From: Streptococcus panodentis
GTDB taxonomy: Bacteria; Bacillota; Bacilli; Lactobacillales; Streptococcaceae
Reading direction: 5' to 3'
Length of the DNA: 64,000 bases
Assembly: GCF_017884005.1 (NCBI RefSeq)
Contig: NZ_QFAY01000010.1
Span: 29,413-93,412 of the forward strand
The notes under the pieces are model-generated. The model saw only the letters and a program-made list of their open reading frames with translations. It searched no databases and had not been told where the DNA came from. The translations under genes and the position numbers were made by a program. Of this stretch, positions 1 through 8,310 are shown piece by piece (within the stretch, counting starts at the first letter, position 1; each line of letters begins with the position of its first letter).

Positions 1-912
<912 letters not shown>

Positions 913-919
913 TCAGAAA

Positions 920-948
920 TTGCTGTTTATCAAGCTGAAAAACAGCAA
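920..948 (-). promoter_or_regulatory. Hairpin in metG 5' leader
   Basis: A perfect 9-bp inverted repeat (TTGCTGTTT / AAACAGCAA) with an 11-base loop lies between the predicted metG promoter and its start codon. No T-tract follows, so it is not an obvious terminator. Its role is unknown; it could protect the messenger. Confidence 0.4.
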
Positions 949-961
949 ACTTCAACACTTT

Positions 962-990
962 ATTGTATCACCATTTAGAAAATAATACAA
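962..990 (-). promoter_or_regulatory. Predicted metG promoter
   Basis: On the minus strand TTGTAT and TACAAT are separated by exactly 17 bases, about 90 bases upstream of the metG ATG. Prediction from the motif only. Confidence 0.55.
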
Positions 991-1160
991 TGAATTTTCA
1001 ATTTGCCCACGCCACCCGGCATGCTTAAAAAACAGCCTAGGCTAAAAATATAAAATAATCTGCAATGTTTATCTGTTTATTACATAATATGATCTGCCAA
1101 ATCATTTAGAGTATTATGATGATTCATGTATATGCTGATTTTTGGCGGAGAGCTTTCGAC

Positions 1161-1240
1161 TTTATACGGTATCTTCCAAAAGATCCATCCCTCTGTGGGT
1201 GAGGACACAGCCATCATGGGAGTCTGTCCCACCGCCTTTT
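1161..1240 (+). repeat. Dispersed intergenic repeat, module A (copy 1)
   Basis: An 80-bp module running from ACGGTATCTTCCAAAAGAT to GGGAGTCTGTCCC. It recurs at 5686-5765, 19441-19517, 20291-20364, 20428-20503, 33891-33967, 49665-49734 (diverged) and 49877-49951, always between genes and in both orientations. The 874-1342 gap otherwise holds only the metG leader and the promoter of the next gene. Confidence 0.85.
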
Positions 1241-1285
1241 ATAGTGGTGTCTGCTTTTAAAAACTCCATTTATTTCCCCAAGCTG

Positions 1286-1314
1286 TTGTCATTTCATCCT
1301 ATATATAGTATACT
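1286..1314 (+). promoter_or_regulatory. Predicted promoter of the DUF805 gene
   Basis: TTGTCA and TATACT are separated by 17 bases, about 30 bases upstream of the ATG at 1343. Confidence 0.6.
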
Positions 1315-1342
1315 AGGTGAAAAATATAAGGGGAACTATCAC

Positions 1343-1831
1343 ATGTTTGACGCATATAAGAAATTTTGGACGGGCTATGTTGATTTTACTGGCCGTTCGA
1401 CTCGTTCGGATTATTGGTTTGCTGTTTTAGCCAATGTTCTTTTATTTATCCTATTCTATGCAGTTCTTGGCATTCTGGCAGTTATAGATGTCTCTGCCAA
1501 TCAGGGAGCCGGTAATTTTGGAATCATTACATCCTTAATATTGCTCACGGCTGTTACCGTTTATATTATCGCAGCTCTCCTTCCATCATTGGCTATCCGT
1601 ATCCGGCGCTTGCGCGATGGCGGCTATCACTGGGCCTGCATGTTCCTCATTCTGATTCCAGGTATTGGAGGCATCATCCTTTTGGTCCTGATGTGCCAAC
1701 CAAGCAAATATGAGTACGCTCAGACCTACAATAATCAAGGCTATTCAGATTATCAGAACGCTCAAAATCAGCAATCTGTCCAAAATCCTTATCAAAATCA
1801 GTCATCAGACCAAAGTCCCTTTCAGAATTAA
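1343..1831 (+). CDS. DUF805 family membrane protein
   Basis: A 162-residue inner-membrane protein of unknown function. The start MFDAYKKFWTGYVDFTGR is the usual DUF805 opening (a short amphipathic lead with the F-x-GR(S/T)-R pattern), followed by about four hydrophobic segments at residues 25-50, 60-85 and 100-120. The conserved RIRRLRDGG motif sits on a loop between membrane segments. The C-terminal 45 residues are hydrophilic and rich in Gln, Asn, Ser and Tyr. An in-frame upstream start at 1142 would put the repeat module into the protein and is rejected; the chosen ATG has AAGGGGAAC eight bases upstream. It appears to be monocistronic. Confidence 0.85.
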   Translation: MFDAYKKFWTGYVDFTGRSTRSDYWFAVLANVLLFILFYAVLGILAVIDVSANQGAGNFGIITSLILLTAVTVYIIAALLPSLAIRIRRLRDGGYHWACMFLILIPGIGGIILLVLMCQPSKYEYAQTYNNQGYSDYQNAQNQQSVQNPYQNQSSDQSPFQN

Positions 1832-1847
1832 GAGTTTTAAAAAAATC

Positions 1848-1881
1848 AAAACAGCTTCTCCGAGCCGGAGGGCTGTTTTTT
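1848..1881. terminator. Bidirectional terminator between DUF805 and DUF421 genes
   Basis: AAAACAGC pairs with GCTGTTTT, with an inner CTCCG/CGGAG pairing, and is followed by six T on the plus strand and A-rich sequence on the other side. It sits between two convergent genes. Confidence 0.75.
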
Positions 1882-1901
1882 GACTGCATTGACAGGATTG
1901 C

Positions 1902-2534
1902 TTAATAAGTCACCACTCGGATCAGTCCCTTGTCATACTCGGCGATGAAAATATCAGAAAGACTGCTGTAGCCGTCTTTTTCCAGAGTTTCCAGCAGCCA
2001 TTCCTCACTGCGGCCGATGGAGTCTAAGACATCCAGCTGGATAACGCCGTCAGTGATAATCGGATACTTGGGATTTTCATCCCCCATCTGCACGACAATG
2101 AGCTGGCCGTTTTGCTCCAAAACTGCGCGCTTGACCAGTTTGAGCTGATAAATGCCCTGCCCCCGCAGTTTAAGAGCCACATCGGAAGCGGACAGCCCGA
2201 CCGAACGGCAGGCTTCTACATCTAATTTCCCATGTTTGATCAGAACGGTGGGACTGCCGTCAATCATCTGCTTGACAAAATGGCTGTTGGTTTTGAGCCA
2301 CTTGAGCGTCAGCACCAAAATCGTCCAAATGAGAAGAATGACGGTGTACTGCAAAATAGTGATTGCTGGATTGTAGATGACACCGCCGATAATGCCGCCC
2401 AGCACATAGTTCTGTACTTGGTCGCTGGCCGAGTTGGGCGCCAGATTCCCCTTGCCGGACACATTGATGACAAAGACCAAAGACAGCAGCCCCAAAGCCA
2501 GCTTAATCGCCACATCGAGATAAGAAAATGTCAT
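1902..2534 (-). CDS. DUF421 (YetF-type) membrane protein
   Basis: A 210-residue protein with three N-terminal membrane helices (about residues 8-25, 45-80) and a cytoplasmic C-terminal alpha/beta domain containing the family pattern GSPTVLIKHGKL and the LRGQGIYQL stretch. DUF421/YetF proteins are widespread in Firmicutes, and their biochemical role is not established. It overlaps the upstream DUF3290 gene by four bases, so the two are translationally coupled. The pairing of DUF421 with DUF3290 is a recurrent arrangement in lactic acid bacteria and suggests one complex. Confidence 0.85.
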   Translation of the reverse strand: MTFSYLDVAIKLALGLLSLVFVINVSGKGNLAPNSASDQVQNYVLGGIIGGVIYNPAITILQYTVILLIWTILVLTLKWLKTNSHFVKQMIDGSPTVLIKHGKLDVEACRSVGLSASDVALKLRGQGIYQLKLVKRAVLEQNGQLIVVQMGDENPKYPIITDGVIQLDVLDSIGRSEEWLLETLEKDGYSSLSDIFIAEYDKGLIRVVTY

Positions 2535-2983
2535 TGTTCAACCTCCACTAATTCTACATCTGCATCATATAACTCTATCTTTTCCAGCAGATAGGTATCC
2601 TGCTCACTGCCGCTGATGGCCCGGTAAAAAGAGCCCTCTACCTTGACAATGGCGCCGTCCGTCGCGGCTGATGTATTGACATAAACCTCCGACTTATCAA
2701 CCTTGAGCTCCTGAGATACGACTTCGATGAAATGGAGTGATGTACGAAATTGGTCATCAGAAGCCTGATCGGTCTGGTAATTGCCGATGCCGACCAAAAC
2801 CAGGGTCACCACTCCCAAGAGCAGGATAATCACCAGCTCGCGGTACTTGCTGTCCCGCTGATTTTTATAAGCCTGAACGGAAACGTAAGCCGTCACCAGA
2901 AGCAGCAAGCTCAAGGCACCCAATAAAAGCCAGTTCTGGGTCGAAATCTGGCTTAGCACATAATCATAGGAATAAAATTTCAT
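2531..2983 (-). CDS. DUF3290 family membrane protein
   Basis: A 150-residue protein with two N-terminal membrane helices (about residues 18-38 and 47-66) and a C-terminal extracytoplasmic or cytoplasmic beta-rich domain. It matches the DUF3290 family, found next to DUF421 proteins. Function is unknown. It is the first gene of a two-gene operon, has its own sigma-A-like promoter at 3007-3035, and has a GGGGGG ribosome site just upstream of the ATG. Confidence 0.8.
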   Translation of the reverse strand: MKFYSYDYVLSQISTQNWLLLGALSLLLLVTAYVSVQAYKNQRDSKYRELVIILLLGVVTLVLVGIGNYQTDQASDDQFRTSLHFIEVVSQELKVDKSEVYVNTSAATDGAIVKVEGSFYRAISGSEQDTYLLEKIELYDADVELVEVEQ

Positions 2984-3006
2984 GACAGCCCCCCTTTTCT
3001 AGGATT

Positions 3007-3035
3007 ATTATAGAAAAATTTTCAGCTTTTTTCAA
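3007..3035 (-). promoter_or_regulatory. Predicted promoter of the DUF3290-DUF421 operon
   Basis: TTGAAA and TATAAT on the minus strand with a 17-base spacer, 24 bases upstream of the DUF3290 ATG. Confidence 0.7.
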
Positions 3036-3079
3036 GCCAACTTTCAGCCCTTTTGCTATAAATAGGGCAGTATTTTTGT

Positions 3080-3085
3080 TATAAT
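3080..3085 (+). promoter_or_regulatory. Extended -10 element for exoA
   Basis: TGTTATAAT is an extended -10 (TG-N-TATAAT) without a clear -35, 36 bases upstream of the exoA ATG. Confidence 0.5.
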
Positions 3086-3120
3086 AAACGGAGCAAATGC
3101 ATACTAGAAAAGGAAATCCT

Positions 3121-3948
3121 ATGAAACTCATCTCTTGGAATATCGACTCTCTCAACGCTGCTTTGACCAGCGACTCAGCGCGGGCTCAGCTGTCTCAGGC
3201 TGTCCTTGCGACCCTGCAGGCTGAGCATGCCGATGTGATTGCCATTCAGGAAACCAAGCTGTCGGCCAAAGGCCCGACCAAAAAGCACATCGAAATCTTA
3301 GAAGAGCTCTTCCCCGACTACCAGCATACCTGGCGCTCCTCTGTCGAGCCGGCCCGCAAAGGCTATGCCGGAACCATGTTTCTCTACAGAAAAGAGCTGA
3401 CACCGACTGTAACCTTCCCAGACATCGGCGCTCCCTCTACCATGGACGCAGAAGGCCGCATTATCACGCTGGAATTTGACCAGTTCTTTGTCACCCAAGT
3501 CTATACCCCTAACGCTGGTGACGGTCTCAGACGCTTGGAAGACCGCCAGATTTGGGACCAGAAATATGCGGATTATCTGGCTGGGCTGGATAAGAAAAAG
3601 CCAGTCCTCGCTACTGGTGACTATAATGTCGCCCATCATGAGATTGACCTGGCCCACCCGTCCAGCAACCGCCGCTCTCCCGGCTTTACGGATGAAGAGC
3701 GCGCCGGCTTCACCAATCTGCTGGCCAAAGGCTTCACCGATACTTTCCGCCACCTCCACGGTGATATTCCCAACCAGTATACTTGGTGGGCGCAGCGCAG
3801 CAAGACCAGCAAAATCAACAACTCAGGCTGGAGAATTGACTACTGGCTGACCAGCAGCCGCCTGGCTGACAAGGTGATCAAGTCTGATATGATTGACTCC
3901 GGTGCACGCCAAGACCACACACCCATTGTCATGGAGATTGAACTTTAA
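3121..3948 (+). CDS. exoA: Exodeoxyribonuclease III / AP endonuclease
   Basis: A 275-residue DNA-repair nuclease of the ExoIII/APE1 family that incises abasic sites. The usual active-site motifs are present: WNIDSL at the N-terminus, QETK with the metal-binding Glu near residue 44, GDYN (Asp167, Asn169), SGWRIDYWL, and the terminal QDH (His266). The length equals that of the streptococcal family. The ATG at 3121 has AGGAAATCCT upstream; a longer in-frame start at 3097 lacks a ribosome site. The glyoxalase-fold gene follows after 11 bases. Confidence 0.95.
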   Translation: MKLISWNIDSLNAALTSDSARAQLSQAVLATLQAEHADVIAIQETKLSAKGPTKKHIEILEELFPDYQHTWRSSVEPARKGYAGTMFLYRKELTPTVTFPDIGAPSTMDAEGRIITLEFDQFFVTQVYTPNAGDGLRRLEDRQIWDQKYADYLAGLDKKKPVLATGDYNVAHHEIDLAHPSSNRRSPGFTDEERAGFTNLLAKGFTDTFRHLHGDIPNQYTWWAQRSKTSKINNSGWRIDYWLTSSRLADKVIKSDMIDSGARQDHTPIVMEIEL

Positions 3949-3959
3949 GGAGAAAACAA

Positions 3960-4346
3960 ATGGACTATCAAGCTGTCATTCCTGAATTTGTAGTATCTGA
4001 CATCGAAAAATCACGCCACTTCTACTGCGACCTGCTAGGATTCTCTGTCGAATACGAGCGTCTAGAAGAGAAATTTCTCTTTCTCTCGCTTGAAGACTGC
4101 CAACTTATGCTAGAAGAAGGCAGCGCAGAAGAATTAGCTCAGCTGACCTATCCTTTCGGGCGCGGTGTCAATATTTCCTTTGGCATTGCGGATGTGCCGG
4201 GCCTTTATCAGAAATTGCTAGAGGCGGATTATCCCATCCACCGGCCGCTGATAAAAAGGGAATTTAGGGTAGAAAACACAATCATTTATCCCCAGGAATT
4301 TGCCGTTCTAGATCCGGACGGTTATTTCCTGAGATTTACGGAATGA
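3960..4346 (+). CDS. VOC (glyoxalase/bleomycin-resistance fold) protein
   Basis: A 128-residue single-domain VOC protein. The N-terminal half has the pattern PEFVVSDIEKSRHFYCDLLGF and the C-terminal half ends in FAVLDPDGYFLRFTE, the metal-binding glutamate strand of the fold. VOC proteins include glyoxalase I, fosfomycin thiol transferases and bleomycin-binding proteins; nothing here distinguishes among them. It is 11 bases downstream of exoA with its own GGAGA site, so it is probably co-transcribed. Substrate is unknown. Confidence 0.85.
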   Translation: MDYQAVIPEFVVSDIEKSRHFYCDLLGFSVEYERLEEKFLFLSLEDCQLMLEEGSAEELAQLTYPFGRGVNISFGIADVPGLYQKLLEADYPIHRPLIKREFRVENTIIYPQEFAVLDPDGYFLRFTE

Positions 4347-4391
4347 AATGAAGAGGCAGACACCTTGCTCCAACAGTCTCCCAGACCGCTG

Positions 4392-4520
4392 AGCAGCCTG
4401 ACACTTCCTAGCGGAAGCCTTATCCGCCACCTCAAAGAGGCTGGGACGAAAGTCCTTCAGCCTCGCTTTGTTTTGGTAAAAAACTCTTGACACTACTAAA
4501 AGCAAACTAAAAGACTATAG
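4392..4520 (+). repeat. Dispersed repeat modules C and B
   Basis: The stretch from CTTCCTAGCGGAAGC to the ACTAAAAGCAAACTAAAAGAC end is shared, in pieces, with 5322-5555, 10800-10950, 19525-19680, 20505-20595, 33785-33890, 49955-50050 and 50185-50290. These are non-coding modules located only between genes. Confidence 0.8.
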
Positions 4521-4569
4521 TTGAATAATTATAAAAAATATGTTATTTTAAGGTAGGAAACGTTTACAG
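4521..4569 (+). promoter_or_regulatory. Promoter and candidate cre site for the YG-repeat protein gene
   Basis: TTGAAT (4521-4526) and TATTTT (4544-4549) are 17 bases apart. AGGAAACGTTTACA at 4556-4569 matches 12 of 14 positions of the CcpA operator consensus and lies at the expected transcription start, which would fit carbon catabolite repression. Confidence 0.5.
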
Positions 4570-4626
4570 ACTGTGAAAACTCCATTCTCTGTTTATCGTT
4601 TACTTCATTAAAAAAGGAGACGGATG

Positions 4627-5244
4627 ATGAAAAGAAAATTAGCTGCGGCTCAGCTGGTACTGGCTGGAGCGCTTTTGACTGCAGTGGCTGTTCCCATAGG
4701 AAATCCTGTACAGGCCCAGATCAAACCAGTTATTGTCAATAAGACAGACGGACAGTGGATACAGGATGCTAAAGGTTGGTGGTACAAATACACTGACGGC
4801 AGTTACCCGCGAAATAAATGGGATCAAATTAACGGAAAATATTATTACTTCAATGTTCACGGCTATCTGCTCACGGGCTGGCAGCAGCTGAAGGGCTTCG
4901 GGGATTATAAGGAAACATCTTGGTATTATTTTGATCCTACTAATGGCGACATGCAGACTGGCTGGCAGAACATCAATGGCAAGTGGTATTATCTAGACCC
5001 AGCCGAGGGCTACATGCTGACTGGGGTACAGCAAGTCGGAAAAAACAACGAATGCTATTATTTCCATCCAACAAATGGCGATATGCAGACTGGCTGGTAT
5101 AAATTACCCGGAACCCTCGGTCATCCTGAGCCAGCTTGGTTTTACTTCGACCCAGCAGATGGCAGTATGGCGACAGGCTGGAAGCAGATTGACGGCAAGT
5201 GGTATCAGTTTGATTCATTGGAAGGTTTTCTAATGACTGAATGA
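4627..5244 (+). CDS. Small secreted cell-wall/glucan-binding (YG) repeat protein
   Basis: A 205-residue secreted protein: a signal peptide (MKRKLAAAQLVLAGALL, probable cleavage after VQA near residue 29) followed by about seven 20-residue aromatic/glycine repeats of the type W-Y-Y-F-D-P-x-x-G-x-M-x-T-G-W. Such repeats bind choline on teichoic acid or glucans; in this sequence the two cannot be separated. There is no catalytic domain, LPXTG motif or other anchor, so the whole mature protein is a binding module. Two adjacent ATGs exist (4624, 4627), and GGAGACGG fits the second better. It stands alone between repeat-rich spacers. Confidence 0.8.
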   Translation: MKRKLAAAQLVLAGALLTAVAVPIGNPVQAQIKPVIVNKTDGQWIQDAKGWWYKYTDGSYPRNKWDQINGKYYYFNVHGYLLTGWQQLKGFGDYKETSWYYFDPTNGDMQTGWQNINGKWYYLDPAEGYMLTGVQQVGKNNECYYFHPTNGDMQTGWYKLPGTLGHPEPAWFYFDPADGSMATGWKQIDGKWYQFDSLEGFLMTE

Positions 5245-6065
5245 CCATTGACTGGTTCGGAAAAGGAGTATCATGTACCAGCTCCAATAAAAATAAAGAA
5301 GCAATTTAGGGAAGCTCTAAAAGGAGGCTGAGACAAAAGTCCTTCAGTCTCGCTTTGTTCTGGTAAAAAACTCTTGACGCAGCAGCTGATTGCTCAAAAG
5401 CTCCAGTGGAGGTTTTGAGGTTATAGATAAAGCTTCTGAGAGGAAGCAGCAAAAGCACTGCTTTGAGGTTGCGGATAGGACTTGCGAAGCAAGTCTCAAC
5501 TTTGTTCGTCTTTTAGACTCCAAAAAGCTCCCACATTGAGGAAAACTCTGTTTTCCTCATCCCCAACCTCTCACAGTCCGGGTGGACTGTGAGAGGTTCG
5601 CGGACTGGGAGTGAAAAGGTCTGGGAGACCTTTTCAGCCTGAGCTTAGAAACAAAAGAGTGAAGGGAACTAAATTTTTTAAAAATTTTATACGGTATCTT
5701 CCAAAAGATAGCTCCCTCTGCGGGTGAGGGCGCAGCCATCATGGGAGTCTGTCCCACCGCCTTTTCGATCTTCCTTTTTATGAATCCCGGGGATTCAAAC
5801 TATGAAAGGCCAGCCCAGCAGAAAGGATAAATAGCTTATCCTCCTCGAAAATCTCTTCAAACCCTATCAGCGCCGCCTTGCTCTGACAGCCGGGAAACTG
5901 CTGGAGCCTGCAGGCGAATTTGTGGATTCAGTCTGAAATAAGCCTAATCGAAAGCATTTCAGGAAAGAGGAATTCCAGCTATTCAGTGGTAACGGTTCCA
6001 AATATTTGCATAAAATATTTTCATAATGGTATAATACGCTTATCAATAAAAAGAGAGGACTGTTT
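5245..6065. repeat. Repeat-mosaic spacer of about 800 bp
   Basis: This gap holds no convincing gene. It is assembled from module B (5322-5400 and 5500-5560), a GGCTGGGAGTGAAAAGG module with an internal inverted repeat (5580-5665, also at 49800-49870), module A (5686-5765), a reversed module D (about 5838-5872), and the promoter of the lipid kinase gene. Short open frames here (5557-5757, 5867-6118 on the minus strand) fall on repeat sequence and lack ribosome sites. Confidence 0.75.
6007..6036 (+). promoter_or_regulatory. Predicted promoter of the lipid kinase gene
   Basis: TTGCAT and TATAAT are separated by 18 bases, with a TGG extension before the -10. The ATG lies about 30 bases downstream. 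Confidence 0.65.
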
Positions 6066-6953
6066 ATGTCTAAAGTTCTATTAATTGTCAATCCCAGTGC
6101 AGGAGGCGAGAAAGCCAAGTCTTTTGAAGATTTGGCAAAGAAAAAGCTGGAAAGCTTTTTTGATGAGGTAATGGTTAAGCATACCGAAAAAGGCGGCGAT
6201 GCAGCAGCTTTCGCTAAAGAAGCCGCCGAAGACCGCTATGACAGCGTCTTTGTCATGGGCGGCGACGGTACGGTCAATGAGGGAATCAGCGGCCTGGCCG
6301 AACTCGACTACCGCCCTAATTTTGGCTTTTTCCCACTTGGGACGGTCAATGATCTGGCGCGGGCTCTTGGGATTCCGCTAGACTCTGAAGAGGCAATCCA
6401 AAACCTTGATATTAACAGGGTGAAGCCGCTTGACATCGGCAAGGTGAATCAGGACTACTTCATGAATGTCGTGGCCATTGGGACCATTCCAGAATCAATC
6501 AATAATGTTGATCCAGAGGAAAAGACAAAATGGGGGAAGCTGGCCTACTTTATCTCAGGCTTTAAACAGCTGAGGGATACCAGTTTTTACGAATTCCGCT
6601 TAACCATCGACGGAGAAGAGCGCACGATCAAAAGCAGCACGCTTTTGATTGGTTCCACCAACTCAATCGGAGGGTTCGAGAGCATCCTTCCTGATGCAGC
6701 CGTCAATGATGGTCTGCTGCATCTCCTCTACTTCAAGGACAAAACACTTTTGGACACCTTAGCGGCTGTACCGGAGCTCATCACAGGTCATAGCGAAGAG
6801 AGCGACAATATCGAATACCTGACCTTTAAGGAGATTCGGGTAGAGTTGGTCAATCCTGAGGCAGAGCTCAGCGTGAACGTTGACGGCGACGAAGGCGATG
6901 AACTGCCGGTGACCATCCGTGTCCTGCCCTCTCATCTCAATGTTTATTACTAA
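6066..6953 (+). CDS. Diacylglycerol kinase-family lipid kinase
   Basis: A 295-residue soluble lipid kinase of the DagK/YegS/BmrU superfamily, which phosphorylates diacylglycerol or related lipids. It opens with VLLIVNPSAGG, has the nucleotide-binding GGDGT motif at residues 65-69, then PLGTVNDLARAL and the C-terminal SVNVDGDEGDELP segment that closes the catalytic site. The length is normal. In Gram-positives this enzyme recycles diacylglycerol made by lipoteichoic-acid synthesis; whether this paralogue does so is inference. Monocistronic. Confidence 0.88.
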   Translation: MSKVLLIVNPSAGGEKAKSFEDLAKKKLESFFDEVMVKHTEKGGDAAAFAKEAAEDRYDSVFVMGGDGTVNEGISGLAELDYRPNFGFFPLGTVNDLARALGIPLDSEEAIQNLDINRVKPLDIGKVNQDYFMNVVAIGTIPESINNVDPEEKTKWGKLAYFISGFKQLRDTSFYEFRLTIDGEERTIKSSTLLIGSTNSIGGFESILPDAAVNDGLLHLLYFKDKTLLDTLAAVPELITGHSEESDNIEYLTFKEIRVELVNPEAELSVNVDGDEGDELPVTIRVLPSHLNVYY

Positions 6954-7085
6954 TCAGCGGAGCGGACTGTTTTACCCAAGACAGCTGCTTCTTCTTTGCT
7001 CAGCGAAGGGGCATCCTTGGCCTAGTCGTCATGCCTCTTCTCCTTCTTCCCCATCAAATAAAAGCGATGTCATGTGACTCGCTTT

Positions 7086-7715
7086 TTAAATGTCTTTGAA
7101 ATCATAAAGCTGGGGATAGTGGTCGCATTCGGGATTTTTAGGATGGCAGATAGCCCGTCCAAAGTAAATCATAGCCTGATGGGCCGGCAGCCAGCGCTCG
7201 GGCGGCAGCACATCCATGACCCGCTTTTCTACTTCCAGCGGCGTAGCTGACTTTTTGACAATATCGTGGTGCTTGCAGATGCGCTCCACATGGGTATCAA
7301 CTGCAAAGGCCGGAATGCCAAAGCCTACACTCATGACCACATTGGCCGTCTTACGGCCGACACCGGCCAGACTTTCCAGTTCAGTCCTGGTCTGGGGCAC
7401 CTGACCATCAAAATCATCCAGAAGCTGCTGGGCACACTTCTTCAGAAACTTGGCCTTATTGCGGTAGAGCCCTAGACGGGAAATGTGCTTGGCAATGTCC
7501 GCCTCAGAAGCAGCGGCCATAGCCTCCGGTGTCGGGTAGGCAGCAAAGAGACCGGGAGTCGCCTTATTAACCGCCGCATCCGTGGTCTGAGCCGACAGAA
7601 GAACAGCCACCAGCAGTTCAAAATGATTGCGGAAATCCAGACTAGGTTTGGCATCTGGAAACAGAGCAATAATCTCCTCCAGCACATGACGAGCCCGTTT
7701 TTTTGATAAAACCAT
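7086..7715 (-). CDS. nth: Endonuclease III homologue lacking two Fe-S ligands
   Basis: A 209-residue base-excision-repair DNA glycosylase/AP lyase. The helix-hairpin-helix LAGVGRKTANVV carries the catalytic Lys122, and VDTHVER carries Asp140. Classical Nth ends with a C-x6-C-x2-C-x5-C loop that binds a 4Fe-4S cluster. Here only Cys190 and Cys197 remain, with Tyr200 and Phe206 at the last two positions, so the cluster cannot form in the usual way. Loss of the cluster would suit a peroxide-producing anaerobe-like lifestyle (inference). The gene stands alone. Confidence 0.93.
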   Translation of the reverse strand: MVLSKKRARHVLEEIIALFPDAKPSLDFRNHFELLVAVLLSAQTTDAAVNKATPGLFAAYPTPEAMAAASEADIAKHISRLGLYRNKAKFLKKCAQQLLDDFDGQVPQTRTELESLAGVGRKTANVVMSVGFGIPAFAVDTHVERICKHHDIVKKSATPLEVEKRVMDVLPPERWLPAHQAMIYFGRAICHPKNPECDHYPQLYDFKDI

Positions 7716-7815
7716 ACTATTACTTTCTAAGATTGGAATAGGAATATTATACCATGAAATCTCAAGCGCCCCAAGCAGAACAGCTCAAAAACCGAGTCAC
7801 CCCGGTTTTCTTCAT

Positions 7816-8169
7816 TTACAATCCCAATTCTCCGTAAGTCTTCCGATAGCCAATCTGCAAGATTTTTCCGTCCTGGACCAAGAGCGGCCGCTTGATCAAC
7901 ATGCCGTCTGCGGCCAGCAGGTCCGCGGCTTCTCGGGCAGTTAGGTGTGGCACTTTTTCTTTGAGGCCCAGCTCCCGATACTTGAGACCGCTGGTGTTGA
8001 AAAAAGCCTTGAGCTCAAAGTCTGACTTCTCTATCCAGTTGAGAATCTGGCTCTTGCTGGGCGTATCCTTGACTATATCCACTGCTTCAAAGTCCAGACC
8101 CAGCTGACTGAGCTCCGCCTTGGCCTTGCGGCAGGTAGAGCATTTAGGGTATTCGATAAATTGCAACAT
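7816..8169 (-). CDS. ArsC/Spx-family thioredoxin-fold protein
   Basis: A 117-residue member of the ArsC/Spx/YffB group: a CSTC redox pair at residues 10-13 near the N-terminus (YPKCSTCRKA), the G-x-x-Y-R-E-L-G-L-K-E-K helix and the LIKRPLLVQDGKILQIGY strand typical of YusI/YffB-type reductase-like proteins. The start with GGAGGAACCATC upstream was chosen; a longer reading to 8217 lacks a site. It is shorter than Spx and lacks the Spx RPI motif context, so it is more likely a reductase-like protein than a regulator. Function unproven. Confidence 0.82.
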   Translation of the reverse strand: MLQFIEYPKCSTCRKAKAELSQLGLDFEAVDIVKDTPSKSQILNWIEKSDFELKAFFNTSGLKYRELGLKEKVPHLTAREAADLLAADGMLIKRPLLVQDGKILQIGYRKTYGELGL

Positions 8170-8310
8170 GATGGTTCCTCCGTCTTTATAATAGCCCAGC
8201 TGGCTCCTTCTTGTCAAGCTGAGGCTGATTTATTTTAAAAAGCCGACAAGCAGAGAAGGCTCATCGGCAGGCAGAGACGCATCCTCTAGGAAAGGATCGT
8301 CTGTTTTTTC

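Noticed and set aside
1142..1342. N-terminal extension of the DUF805 gene
   Set aside because: The first 67 codons run through repeat module A and the promoter; the ATG at 1343 has the ribosome site and the family start.
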